Assembly: GCA_016926695.1 (NCBI GenBank)
Contig: JAFGOB010000032.1
Span: forward strand, 1 to 14,314
Length of the DNA stretch: 14,314 bases
Direction: 5' to 3'
Origin: Dehalococcoidales bacterium
Lineage (GTDB): Bacteria > Chloroflexota > Dehalococcoidia > Dehalococcoidales > UBA3254
Made by a program: the position numbers and the translations under genes
The notes under the pieces: model-generated
What the model was told of the DNA's origin: nothing
The model's database searches: none
Seen by the model: only the letters and a program-made list of their open reading frames with translations
In this document: positions 7,891-14,314 of the stretch, in pieces
Layout: every line of letters begins with the position of its first letter
Position numbering within the stretch: the first letter of the stretch is position 1

Positions 7891-7942
7891 ATGAGTTCTC
7901 CTTTTACTGTTTTCGGGATATTCAAATGGTGCAGGCCGGTAT

Positions 7943-8635
7943 TTAGCCCGCTGAGGCGCCGCTAAGGGATTCGATAACAGTCAGTGCCTGAAAACCGTCC
8001 GCTCCGTAACCATCGGCGCCGATGCTGGCAGCAAAGTCCGGGGATACAGGCGCTCCTCCGACGATAATTTTCACAGTATTTCTGAGACCACTTGCTTCAA
8101 CTGCCTGAATGGTGGTTTTCATATTGACCATAGTGCTGGTCAGTAATGCCGATAGTCCCAGGAAATCAGGTTTTTCTTCCCGAAGCGCTTCAACTATTAT
8201 CTCCGGTTCTACATCATTACCTATATCCTTAACAATGTAACCGGCCCCTCGCAGTAAAATGGAAACGATATTTTTACCTATATCGTGCAGGTCGCCTTTT
8301 ACAGTAACCATCAATACCTTGCCTTTGGTCTTGATGCCGCTTTTGGCGAGGTGAGGCTCCAGGATTTCCATGGCGGCCCCTACGGCCTCCGCTGAAGCCA
8401 GCATATCGGGTATATAGTATTCACCGGACTCAAATTTTTTACCTACTTCGTCCATGCCGGCAGTAAGTCCCGACGTGATAATGTCCTTAACGGACAGACC
8501 GGAATCAATCCCTTGCCGTACCAGTTCGACCACTCCCGGCTGTCCCACCATATCTTCATCCATTCCCTCGTCATCTTGACCGGTTCTTCCCTGGATGACA
8601 TTTTTTTTGATTAAACTGATTAAATCTTCTGACAT
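7943..8635 (-). CDS. MtgC/MttC-like corrinoid protein 1
   Basis: This 230-residue protein has the same architecture as corrinoid protein 2. The helical cap ends in YYIPDMLASAEAVGAAME, and the cobalamin domain has D115, H117 and G120 in the GDLHDIGKN signature, then LSALLTSTM and VGGAP. It shares VIQGR, DDEG, PGV and ELV positions with its paralogue, so the two probably arose by duplication of an mttB-mtgC unit. By position between MtgA and MttB-2 it could accept methyl from MttB-1 and hand it to the MtgA-like enzyme. A very strong GGAGGAAGGG runs into the ATG. There are 45 bp from the MtgA-like stop and 52 bp to the MttB-2 start. Whether each MttB uses only its own corrinoid protein cannot be read from sequence. 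Confidence 0.93.
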   Translation of the reverse strand: MSEDLISLIKKNVIQGRTGQDDEGMDEDMVGQPGVVELVRQGIDSGLSVKDIITSGLTAGMDEVGKKFESGEYYIPDMLASAEAVGAAMEILEPHLAKSGIKTKGKVLMVTVKGDLHDIGKNIVSILLRGAGYIVKDIGNDVEPEIIVEALREEKPDFLGLSALLTSTMVNMKTTIQAVEASGLRNTVKIIVGGAPVSPDFAASIGADGYGADGFQALTVIESLSGASAG

Positions 8636-8680
8636 CCCTTCCTCCGTTATTTGGTTGTACCGTTATAACATGATCCGTTT

Positions 8681-9487
8681 CTAACCTACAATGGCCCCTC
8701 TGCGATAGGCCCTGAGGTAGCCCCGGCTGGATTCCCGTCCTGTAAGCATATCGGCTACCTTGACCATACTCATCATTTTTGTATCCAGCGGGTCGAGAAT
8801 AGCGGCATCGAGTCCCGCATAAGCGGCCATGACTAAAAAGCTGCGGTTGATCAGCTTTCTCTCCGGAAATCCATAAGATACGTTACTCAGACCCATTACG
8901 GTTTTAGCCGCCGGATAGTGAGACTTAATTTGCTCAATGGTTTTTAGTGTAACCAGGCCCTGTTTGGCGTCTACTGAAACGGGCAACACCAGGGGGTCGA
9001 AATACACGTTGCCGGGAGCAACCCCCATTTGTGTCAAATAATCCATGATAATTTCACAGGCTGCCAGACGGGCTTCCGTTGTCTCGGGTATTCCGCCTTC
9101 TCCCATGGCCAGGGCTACCAGCCTGGCGTTATGTTTCGCGGCCAGCTTCCCGACAGGTTCCAGACGGGTTTTTTCAGCGGAAACGGAATTAATCATCAGG
9201 TCGGAGCCCTTGTATTTTGATAGGGCTGCCGCGATAACATCCGGTGATTCGCTGTCGATTGCCAGCGGTTTGTCCGTGCTTGTTTGAACGATATCGACCA
9301 GCCACTCCATGGCGGCGGTCTCACTCTGGCTGAGCTCGGTACGTGCGCCGGCATTGACATCGATAAAATCGGCGCCTGCCGCTGTCTGGTCTTTAACCAG
9401 CTTGATGATGAAATCGGCGTCTCTGCGGGCAATAGCCTCGCCCACGGAGCGATTTGATGCATTAATTTTCTCTCCGATAACCAGCAT
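8681..9487 (-). CDS. MtgA/AcsE-like methylcobamide:tetrahydrofolate methyltransferase
   Basis: This 268-residue protein has the pterin-binding TIM-barrel fold of the dihydropteroate synthase/MtrH/AcsE superfamily. Landmarks in order are VIGEKINAS (3-11), DVNAGAR, LAIDSES, MINSVSAE, YFDPLVLPVS and GLSNVSYGFPERKLINR near residue 200, which holds the Asn that contacts the pterin in AcsE. In the glycine-betaine pathway of Desulfitobacterium the equivalent MtgA transfers the methyl from the methyl-corrinoid protein to tetrahydrofolate, feeding the Wood-Ljungdahl methyl branch. Its length fits AcsE and MtgA (about 260-270). It is the only enzyme of this type in the window and sits between the two MttB/corrinoid units, so it probably serves both. 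The ATG is 3 bp after the MttB-1 stop and uses a GGAG inside that stop region. The stop is TAG. Confidence 0.92.
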   Translation of the reverse strand: MLVIGEKINASNRSVGEAIARRDADFIIKLVKDQTAAGADFIDVNAGARTELSQSETAAMEWLVDIVQTSTDKPLAIDSESPDVIAAALSKYKGSDLMINSVSAEKTRLEPVGKLAAKHNARLVALAMGEGGIPETTEARLAACEIIMDYLTQMGVAPGNVYFDPLVLPVSVDAKQGLVTLKTIEQIKSHYPAAKTVMGLSNVSYGFPERKLINRSFLVMAAYAGLDAAILDPLDTKMMSMVKVADMLTGRESSRGYLRAYRRGAIVG

Positions 9488-9490
9488 AAT

Positions 9491-10930
9491 TTACTCCACG
9501 ATATTTTTAATTTCTTTTTTCACACGCTGCCGCTGGTCTTCATCCAGGCGGCCGTTATTATTCTCCAGGAGCTTTTGGACTATCCTGGAAGCTTTTTGCC
9601 AGGTGGAAAGACTGCCTTCGGCTTCCCATTCTTCCCGCCTCTTCCTGTCGCTTAATGTCGGCTGGTAGTGCTCCTGGCGCATGAAACGGCGGGTATGCTT
9701 GGCGGTAACAAAGTTGCCGCCCGGTCCTACCTGCTTGATAGTGTCATAAGCCAGTGTCTCATCATCGACACGGATTCCTTCAACGGCTCTCATTACCATA
9801 CCCAGGATTTCATTGTCGATGACATATTTCTCCAGGCAGACGGTCATGGCGAATTCCAGTAATCCGGCGCTGTCGTGAATGAAATTAGACCCGGACAGTG
9901 CGCAGAGTAGATTCGTAATAGCCGATTCATAGCCGCTCTGGGCATCAAGTGTTTTGGAATCGGTCATGCCGCCCGTGGCATAGAAAGGCAGTTTGTAAAA
10001 CTGGGCCATCTGGGCACCGCCGGCGTTGAGCATACCCATTTCTACCGAGCCGGCAATATATTTAAGCTCTCTCAGGTCGGTGTTGGTAGCCACAGAGCCG
10101 AAAATGACCGGTGTTCCAGGGTTGACAGCCTGAGCCAGCATTACCCCCATCAATGAGTCTACCGCCTGTACTACCAGATTGCCAGCTAAAGTAACCGGCG
10201 AGGTAGCTCCGCAAAGCGGCTCCGAGGGGCAGACCAATGGCACACCGGTTTCGGCAATTTTAACTACCATATCCCCATACTTGGAATCGATAATGAAAGG
10301 ACTTATGCTGCACGCGATGATGGATACAATCGGCCTTTTCTTCAGGGCTTCAGGCGAACCGGCTACCAGTTCGGCCATTTTAACCACATCCAGTGCTCCT
10401 TCAACCGTATAAACACCGCCCATAATATGTTTGGTGGTATTGTCCAGTCCGGCGTAGAACCGGTTTACATCTACCTGCTCTACAGGTAAATCATTGGGGT
10501 AAGTCGGCAGCAAGAGAATGTGAATGTTTTCAAGCTGGTCAACCAGTCTGGCAATATTTTTCAGGTCTGCCAGGGTTGCCGGACGTCTGATCCCGGTGTC
10601 CGGTTCATACATGTTAAGAGCGGTACCTCCGGTCCCGGTATAGACACGGCTTCCACCCAGACTGGCATCATGTTTCTGATCGCGACCGCATAACACGATT
10701 TCAGATGGAGCCAGGCCGATTAGCTCCTCGGCTTTCTGACGGGTTATGCGAACTCTCCTGTTCTGGTGGTCTACGGTAGCTCCGGCTTTTTCCAGGGCTT
10801 GCCGGGCTCTGGCTGAATTGACCTCACAGCCGATTTCCTCGATTATCCGCATTACCGTGTCGTTAATACGATGGATACCTTCATCAGTGAGCGGTTTATA
10901 ACTGCCACCTTCAAGTCCTTTTTTTGTCAT
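9491..10930 (-). CDS. MttB-family (non-pyrrolysine) methylamine/betaine:corrinoid methyltransferase 1
   Basis: This 479-residue member of the MttB superfamily is close to the usual MtgB length of about 470-490. Landmarks are YTGTGGTALNMY (97-108), NTTKHIMGGVYT (164-175), CPSEPLCGATSPVTLAG (234-250), VNPGTPVIFGS (269-279), YATGGMTDSKTLDAQSGYE (317-335) and GSNFIHDSAGLLEFAM. No in-frame amber codon is present, so it belongs with the glycine-betaine, proline-betaine and carnitine enzymes rather than pyrrolysine MttB. The exact substrate cannot be assigned from sequence. It starts 16 bp after the activation-protein gene. AGGAG is about 13 bases upstream of the ATG, rather distant, so translation may be modest or coupled. 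It is followed after 3 bp by the MtgA-like gene. The C-terminus is Lys/Arg/Glu-rich, as is common in the family. Confidence 0.92.
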   Translation of the reverse strand: MTKKGLEGGSYKPLTDEGIHRINDTVMRIIEEIGCEVNSARARQALEKAGATVDHQNRRVRITRQKAEELIGLAPSEIVLCGRDQKHDASLGGSRVYTGTGGTALNMYEPDTGIRRPATLADLKNIARLVDQLENIHILLLPTYPNDLPVEQVDVNRFYAGLDNTTKHIMGGVYTVEGALDVVKMAELVAGSPEALKKRPIVSIIACSISPFIIDSKYGDMVVKIAETGVPLVCPSEPLCGATSPVTLAGNLVVQAVDSLMGVMLAQAVNPGTPVIFGSVATNTDLRELKYIAGSVEMGMLNAGGAQMAQFYKLPFYATGGMTDSKTLDAQSGYESAITNLLCALSGSNFIHDSAGLLEFAMTVCLEKYVIDNEILGMVMRAVEGIRVDDETLAYDTIKQVGPGGNFVTAKHTRRFMRQEHYQPTLSDRKRREEWEAEGSLSTWQKASRIVQKLLENNNGRLDEDQRQRVKKEIKNIVE

Positions 10931-10946
10931 TTTTCGATATTATCTC

Positions 10947-11621
10947 CTATCTTCTTCGACCCGGACACTCCTTTTTGGAGCAGGATATGCACGGGTTATA
11001 TTTTTCCACATCATTATGCGGCGGACCGAGTCCTATAATGCCCGATATGGATTTCTGAGGTATCATAAGACAGCTATCAGTAAGTGTTACGCCGTGAGGC
11101 AAGTCCTTGAGAAGTTGAAATACCATTCGCTGCTGGTCAACTTGCCAATCGCAGTAGCCGGGACTAAAACGACGGCTGGTCACCATTCCTTCCATTGCAG
11201 CCATCACCTTTATTTTATCTTCTACCATTCCGGCCAGCTTTTCGGCGGCGCCCGAACCAATGGCATCGAGAACGGAAGCTTTAAGCACAAGTCCCTGACT
11301 CGCCAGGTAAGCTACCATATCTTCAAGATTATCGCCTATGGTAAGAGCAAATATTGCAACCTTTTTACATCGCTCCAGCAACCGGGTTAATTTCAGGCTT
11401 TTAAGAACAATGAAATCATCGGTTATGACTTGATTGGAGCTGGTGGATATGATGTCCCTGATGGTGTAAGCATAGGTTGGTGTCAAAAAATCCTGGTAAT
11501 TGTCAATATAATCATGAACCAGCGACTGGATACGAGATGAGGGTTCGTTACCATCTTCATAACCTATCCGGTTAAATATCTGCCGGCTGCTAATTTTTAA
11601 TTGTTCGTTTGAAATTATCAT
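10947..11621 (-). CDS. MetH activation domain-like corrinoid reactivation protein
   Basis: This 224-residue stand-alone protein resembles the C-terminal activation domain of cobalamin-dependent methionine synthase. In MetH that domain binds S-adenosylmethionine for reductive methylation of inactive cob(II)alamin. The signature SRRFSPGYCDWQVDQQ (about 148-163) matches the RxxPGYxxxP-type SAM-binding motif. GSGAAEKLAGMVED and LTDSCLMIPQKSISGIIGLG are also typical. A C-terminal Cys cluster, CISCSKKECPGRR, is present in clostridial and Chloroflexi-type stand-alone versions and may hold a metal or redox centre. It is the first gene of the corrinoid cluster, 16 bp from MttB-1, which supports a role in keeping the two corrinoid proteins active. 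The Shine-Dalgarno is weak (AAGAGAA before TACTATATG). The stop is TAG. Confidence 0.88.
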   Translation of the reverse strand: MIISNEQLKISSRQIFNRIGYEDGNEPSSRIQSLVHDYIDNYQDFLTPTYAYTIRDIISTSSNQVITDDFIVLKSLKLTRLLERCKKVAIFALTIGDNLEDMVAYLASQGLVLKASVLDAIGSGAAEKLAGMVEDKIKVMAAMEGMVTSRRFSPGYCDWQVDQQRMVFQLLKDLPHGVTLTDSCLMIPQKSISGIIGLGPPHNDVEKYNPCISCSKKECPGRRR

Positions 11622-11674
11622 ATAGTATTCTCTTTTACGAAATATATTTCAAACGCTTCTAACACATGCGTAAA

Positions 11675-11690
11675 GACAAAATATTTTGTC
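11675..11690. promoter_or_regulatory. Perfect 16-bp palindrome overlapping a -35-like TTGACA, candidate operator of the corrinoid operon
   Basis: GACAAAATATTTTGTC is its own reverse complement and lies about 55 bases upstream of the first operon start codon. On the minus strand it overlaps TTGACA (11692-11687), a consensus -35 hexamer. No good -10 hexamer follows at 16-18 bases (GCATGT and neighbours), so a regulated, activator-dependent or non-sigma-70 promoter is possible. The palindrome is read directly; its role is inference. Confidence 0.4.
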
Positions 11691-11735
11691 AAAAATGGGA
11701 ATCGTCAGGAAATTATTCAAAACGGGAATAAGTAA

Positions 11736-11752
11736 ATACGTATTATACGTAT
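11736..11752 (+). promoter_or_regulatory. 17-bp palindrome beside a TTGACA hexamer
   Basis: ATACGTATTATACGTAT has perfect 8-base arms around one base. TTGACA follows at 11755-11760 on the plus strand, and TATGAC lies 15 bases later at 11776-11781, a weak -10. A transcript started here would meet the terminator at 11803-11836 almost at once. It may be a second binding site for the operon regulator, but the arm sequence differs from the palindrome at 11675. Confidence 0.3.
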
Positions 11753-11802
11753 ATTTGACAAGTAAGCGAATGCGTTATGACAAAAATTATAAGAAGCGTA
11801 AC

Positions 11803-11836
11803 AAACAGTCTTTTTGGGACGGACTGTTTTTTTCTG
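11803..11836 (+). terminator. Rho-independent terminator
   Basis: AAACAGTC (11803-11810) pairs perfectly with GACTGTTT (11822-11829) across an 11-base loop, and a run of seven T bases begins at 11827. This is the plus-strand form; the minus strand lacks a T run after the hairpin. No plus-strand gene that would need it was recognised upstream, so it may end a short transcript or insulate the operon promoter. Confidence 0.55.
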
Positions 11837-12072
11837 TTTTAGCTAAACAAGACCTGATATCCAGGCACAAAAGAAAATATTCCCGGCCAACCCGTCTGTT
11901 CAGTATCTTCAGGTCATGCTTCTTCTCCTTATAACTAAAATCAATTCCAATAATCTTAAGCAGGTTTATTCTAACATATGAATTGGTGTTTGTCGACCGG
12001 ACACTTTGATACGTTTCAAGAGAGGAGAGAGGTGAAATACGGCGCTAACAGCATCTTAACCACTTTATTTGC

Positions 12073-12097
12073 CTCTCAAGTGTTGAGAGCAGCTTTT
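12073..12097 (+). terminator. Terminator-like hairpin
   Basis: CTCTCAA (12073-12079) and TTGAGAG (12083-12089) form a perfect 7-bp stem with a GTG loop, followed four bases later by TTTTT. The stem is A/T-richer than a strong terminator, and no plus-strand gene precedes it, so the role is uncertain. Confidence 0.35.
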
Positions 12098-12265
12098 TAT
12101 CAGGTATCCAAAGGAATTTGAACCTGATATCGTAAACCGGCGGCGAATCGAGACAGATTATCCGTTTCAATCAGTCCCTTGCTTCCGCCAGGGATTAATA
12201 ACGGAAATTAGAGTGACAGAAAGACGGATAACAACCTGGCCCAGGCTGATTACTATGGTTGTCCA

Positions 12266-12784
12266 TCATGATTTCAAATATTCCGGATTGTCAATCGCTG
12301 CTAATTCCTGAGCTTCGGAAATGACTGATTCATTTTCTTTTTCAGGACTGAGCCATATTAAATAACCGGGGACGGGAATTCAGAATGATCGTGGCTCGGT
12401 TGCCAGTCCCGGACGGCCGGGATATTTGGCGGCGACAGCCTTTACCGCCGGGTTGTCCAGAGCGAAAAGACGGCCCCTGTCATAAACAAGGGTATCACCG
12501 ACTTTCAGAGTAGGACGGCGGATATCGCCCGTGCAGTGCATCCAGTACGGATATAGTGGATTAGAGGGCGGGGCCCCGGTATGCACGTGCAGATTGGAGC
12601 TGTGAGAATGTTCAATCAGACGCCTCAAGAGTATATTTTGACACTGCTGAGGCGCTACCATGGCCTGCGGATGAACGCCGAAACGGAAGGTATTGAAATC
12701 ATAAACGCCGTCGCCGACACGTTCGATCATAGACTTCAAGAAGGAATCCAGGGCCTGTGCCTCTGAATAACAGACCTTTTTGCA
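12266..12784 (-). pseudogene. C-terminal remnant of an unrecognised protein, with an in-frame stop
   Basis: One minus-strand frame is open from a TAA at 12785-12787 to a TGA at 12380-12382 (about 134 codons), then stays open for 37 more codons to a TGA at 12266-12268. There is no good start: only TTG 12739 or ATG 12730 without a clear Shine-Dalgarno. The peptide looks genuine, with FRFGVHPQAMVAP, SSNLHVHTGAPP, PYWMHCTGDIRR, PTLKVGDTLVYDRGR and KAVAAKYPG. The His-x-His and acidic residues suggest a metal site, and the ordered tail suggests the C-terminal part of a longer enzyme, perhaps aminopeptidase- or dioxygenase-like, but no family is claimed. The natural end is probably the first TGA. 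The second stretch (LIWLSPEKENESVISEAQE and IDNPEYLKS) may be chance or another remnant. The missing N-terminal part indicates truncation. Confidence 0.5.
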
Positions 12785-12855
12785 TTAACGTCAATTCTAT
12801 ATACAAAGAGTTATTTTAACTGAATATTACCTTTTCAGAAAGCCAGTTAATCTGA

Positions 12856-12884
12856 CGGGGGAGGGCATGGTCAGCCCTCCCCCG
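12856..12884 (-). terminator. Strong G+C-rich hairpin downstream of the alcohol dehydrogenase gene
   Basis: CGGGGGAGGGC (12856-12866) and GCCCTCCCCCG (12874-12884) form a perfect 11-bp stem with a 7-base loop. It lies about 38 bases after the dehydrogenase stop in the direction of transcription. No long T run follows on either strand, so it is not a textbook intrinsic terminator, but its stability and place suggest 3'-end formation or mRNA protection. Confidence 0.6.
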
Positions 12885-12922
12885 ACCTTTCCTTCGAATT
12901 AAGCTACGAAAGGTATGTCTGC

Positions 12923-14017
12923 TTAAAACATAATTACGTTGCGCAGAGCATCTGTTTTTTCGGAAGACTCCAGAGCTTCGTTTATTTGATCCAGAGAGTA
13001 TCGTTTGGTGATAAGCTCGTTAAGCTTGAGGCGTCCGCTCTGATATAGGGATACCAGGTTGGGGATATCTACCGATAGATTAGTAGACCCCATATAGCCT
13101 CCCATGATGACCCTTTCATCTTTAATGAAGGCATGTATGGGCAGAGAGAGGATGGCTTCCGACTTGGAAGGCAGTCCGATCAATACCGTTGTTCCCCTCG
13201 GACCAGACATCCAGAAGGCCTGGACTACGGCGGGATTGCTGCCGACGGCAACGTAGATGTAATCAGCCCCCCGGCCTTGCGTCAGTTTTTTGACGGCCTC
13301 GACGGGATCAACCTTCTTTGAATTGATGGTATGCGTGGCCCCAAAAAACTTCGCCGCTTCCAGCTTGCTATCCACAACATCCACCGCGATAATCGGGTTT
13401 GCCCCCACAAAGCGGGCTCCCTGTATGGCATTCAACCCGACACCTCCCGTCCCTATGACTACAATACTGCTGTTGGGTTCGGCTTTGGTCCGGTTTACCA
13501 CTGCTCCGAACCCGGTGATCACTCCGCAGGAAAGGAGAGAGGCCGCGTCCATGGGCATGTCAGCGGGAATCTTGACTACCTGGGACTCATCTACGATAAC
13601 TTCTTCCGCAAAACCGGATATGCCGATTACCGGCATCAGCCGCTGTCCGTCCTTTCTGCTGAGGCGGCTTTCCTTATCCAGAAGAAACTCAAAATTACAT
13701 AGATGAGGACGTCCGGTACGGCAATAGAAACATTTGCCGCAGTAGGCAATGTGCGATACCACCGCCGGATCACCCGGCTTTACCGATTCTACGCCTTCTC
13801 CCACCTCTGCTACGTAACCGGCGCATTCATGCCCGGATACAAACGGTGCGGTGGGTAAAGGATTACCGGTATTGCTTTCCCTGATTTGACGGATATCGCT
13901 GTGGCATATGGCGGTTGCTACCAGTTTACACTTTACCTCGCCCTTACGGGGCGGGTCGATGTTTACATCTTCCACCACCAGCGGTTTACCATATTCGTAA
14001 CAAACAGCAGCTCTCAT
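12923..14017 (-). CDS. Zinc-dependent medium-chain alcohol dehydrogenase
   Basis: This 364-residue protein is full length for the medium-chain dehydrogenase family. Catalytic zinc ligands are visible as Cys38 (ATAICHSD, with His39 next to it), His63-Glu64 in SGHECAG, and Cys164 in LLSCGVITGFGA. The structural zinc loop is Cys93, Cys96, Cys99 and Cys107 in YCGKCFYCRTGRPHLC. The Rossmann motif GTGGVG is at 189-194, and Asp213 ends the second strand, which favours NAD over NADP. The enzyme interconverts an alcohol and an aldehyde or ketone; the class resembles ADH class III/aryl-alcohol types, and the substrate is unknown. ATG follows AAAGGAG by 6 bases, and a near-consensus promoter lies upstream. 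The gene is transcribed on its own and is separated from the corrinoid operon by a gene remnant and the intergenic stretch, so a metabolic link is only possible. Confidence 0.92.
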   Translation of the reverse strand: MRAAVCYEYGKPLVVEDVNIDPPRKGEVKCKLVATAICHSDIRQIRESNTGNPLPTAPFVSGHECAGYVAEVGEGVESVKPGDPAVVSHIAYCGKCFYCRTGRPHLCNFEFLLDKESRLSRKDGQRLMPVIGISGFAEEVIVDESQVVKIPADMPMDAASLLSCGVITGFGAVVNRTKAEPNSSIVVIGTGGVGLNAIQGARFVGANPIIAVDVVDSKLEAAKFFGATHTINSKKVDPVEAVKKLTQGRGADYIYVAVGSNPAVVQAFWMSGPRGTTVLIGLPSKSEAILSLPIHAFIKDERVIMGGYMGSTNLSVDIPNLVSLYQSGRLKLNELITKRYSLDQINEALESSEKTDALRNVIMF

Positions 14018-14059
14018 AATTATCTCCTTTGCTTTTATTTGATATGAATATTTCTAAAA

Positions 14060-14087
14060 ATTATATACTACCGAAAAACAATGTCAA
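14060..14087 (-). promoter_or_regulatory. Sigma-70-type promoter of the alcohol dehydrogenase gene
   Basis: On the minus strand TTGACA (14087-14082) and TATAAT (14065-14060), both perfect consensus hexamers, are 16 bases apart. The -10 box is about 43 bases from the start codon. This is the clearest promoter in the window and implies strong housekeeping-type expression. Confidence 0.75.
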
Positions 14088-14228
14088 TAAATATATAGAC
14101 CGGAGCGGCGCCGAATGAAGTCGAAATACAGGATTCAGTACCCGGGCAATCTCACCAGTATTATAGCACAATCTTTAAATATTTAGTCACCAGGTACAGG
14201 ATTGGATACGGAAAGACCTGTTTTTGGC

Positions 14229-14312
14229 CTGACTTTTACAGTTAGCCTACCACATTAACCAGGAAGAACAAAATAAATCCTTCTGACATTTGCAGTTAGC
14301 CTACCAAAATTA
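14229..14312. repeat. Pair of ~29-bp imperfect direct repeats at the right edge
   Basis: CTGACttttaCAGTTAGCCTACCA-type sequence occurs at 14229-14258 and again at 14283-14312, 54 bases apart. CAGTTAGCCTACCA is identical in both; about four positions differ over the rest. The window ends inside or just after the second copy. Spaced short direct repeats like these are found near the ends of some insertion sequences (for example IS21-type subterminal repeats), but no transposase is visible here. The remaining 14088-14228 shows nothing coding. Confidence 0.5.
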
Positions 14313-14314
14313 GC

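Larger units (their letters stand above)
11622..12265. other. Intergenic stretch upstream of the corrinoid operon, no supported gene
   Basis: About 640 bp without a convincing coding region. It holds a perfect 16-bp palindrome (11675-11690), a 17-bp palindrome (11736-11752) next to TTGACA, a rho-independent terminator (11803-11836) and a second terminator-like hairpin (12073-12097). A 12-base palindrome GAAATATATTTC lies at 11639-11650. No cobalamin-riboswitch B12 box (GCCACTG or its complement) was found. The A/T content is higher than in the genes. Confidence 0.6.

Noticed and set aside
6355..10930. Pyrrolysine-containing trimethylamine methyltransferases
   Set aside because: Both MttB frames are full length without internal TAG.
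11686..11934. Plus-strand 82-codon open frame in the intergenic stretch
   Set aside because: It starts with TTG without a Shine-Dalgarno, contains the 17-bp palindrome and a rho-independent terminator, and resembles no family.
11622..12265. Cobalamin riboswitch ahead of the corrinoid operon
   Set aside because: No B12-box sequence or matching structure was found on the minus strand.
12380..12382. In-frame TGA read as selenocysteine
   Set aside because: The upstream peptide ends naturally at this point, no SECIS-like hairpin was seen right after it, and the gene is already truncated at the 5' end.
14191..14225. Plus-strand terminator (CAGGT/ACCTG then TTTTT)
   Set aside because: The arms are only 5 bases with a 20-base loop and there is no upstream plus-strand gene.
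14229..14314. Start of a CRISPR array
   Set aside because: Only two copies, with several mismatches and a spacer of about 25 bases; no cas gene is visible.

Overview
The window looks like anaerobic-bacterial DNA of mid G+C. Ribosome binding sites are strong and GGAGG-like, and almost every gene is on the minus strand. The gene content is typical of strict anaerobes that use quaternary amines or other methyl donors through corrinoid proteins: non-pyrrolysine MttB-family methyltransferases, MtgC-like corrinoid proteins, an MtgA-like methyltetrahydrofolate methyltransferase and a corrinoid-activation protein. A Chloroflexota (Dehalococcoidia-like) or Peptococcaceae-like host fits, but the sequence alone does not fix the taxon.

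Layout from left to right: the N-terminal part of an Old Yellow Enzyme-family oxidoreductase (minus, cut by the left edge); a frameshifted yoeB-like toxin remnant (plus); a PhnP-like metallo-beta-lactamase-fold hydrolase with a possible small ORF before it (minus); two tandem asparagine synthetase homologues (minus); the corrinoid methyltransfer cluster from about 5.67 to 11.62 kb (minus); an intergenic stretch of about 640 bp with palindromes and terminator-like hairpins; a C-terminal gene remnant (minus); a zinc-dependent alcohol dehydrogenase with a near-perfect sigma-70-type promoter (minus); and a short repeat pair at the right edge.

The core is one probable operon read right to left from 11621 to at least 4143. 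Its order is activation protein, MttB-1, MtgA-like, corrinoid protein 1, MttB-2, corrinoid protein 2, AsnB-like protein with a dead glutaminase, and then, after a 168-bp gap, a complete AsnB. Gaps in the first part are 1 to 52 bp, and several ribosome binding sites lie inside the preceding gene. By family precedent, each MttB moves a methyl group from its substrate to a corrinoid protein, the MtgA-like enzyme passes it to tetrahydrofolate, and the activation protein rescues oxidised cob(II)alamin. One tetrahydrofolate methyltransferase and one activator therefore seem to serve two different demethylation arms.

The most unusual part is the link to two asparagine synthetase homologues. The first keeps the ATP-pyrophosphatase loop but has lost the glutaminase nucleophile (Cys2 is Ala) and the other glutamine-site residues. 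The second has all of them. This suggests an ATP-dependent amide-forming step tied to methyl-donor metabolism, possibly with ammonia supplied by the intact partner. That link is inference; the residues themselves are read directly from the sequence.
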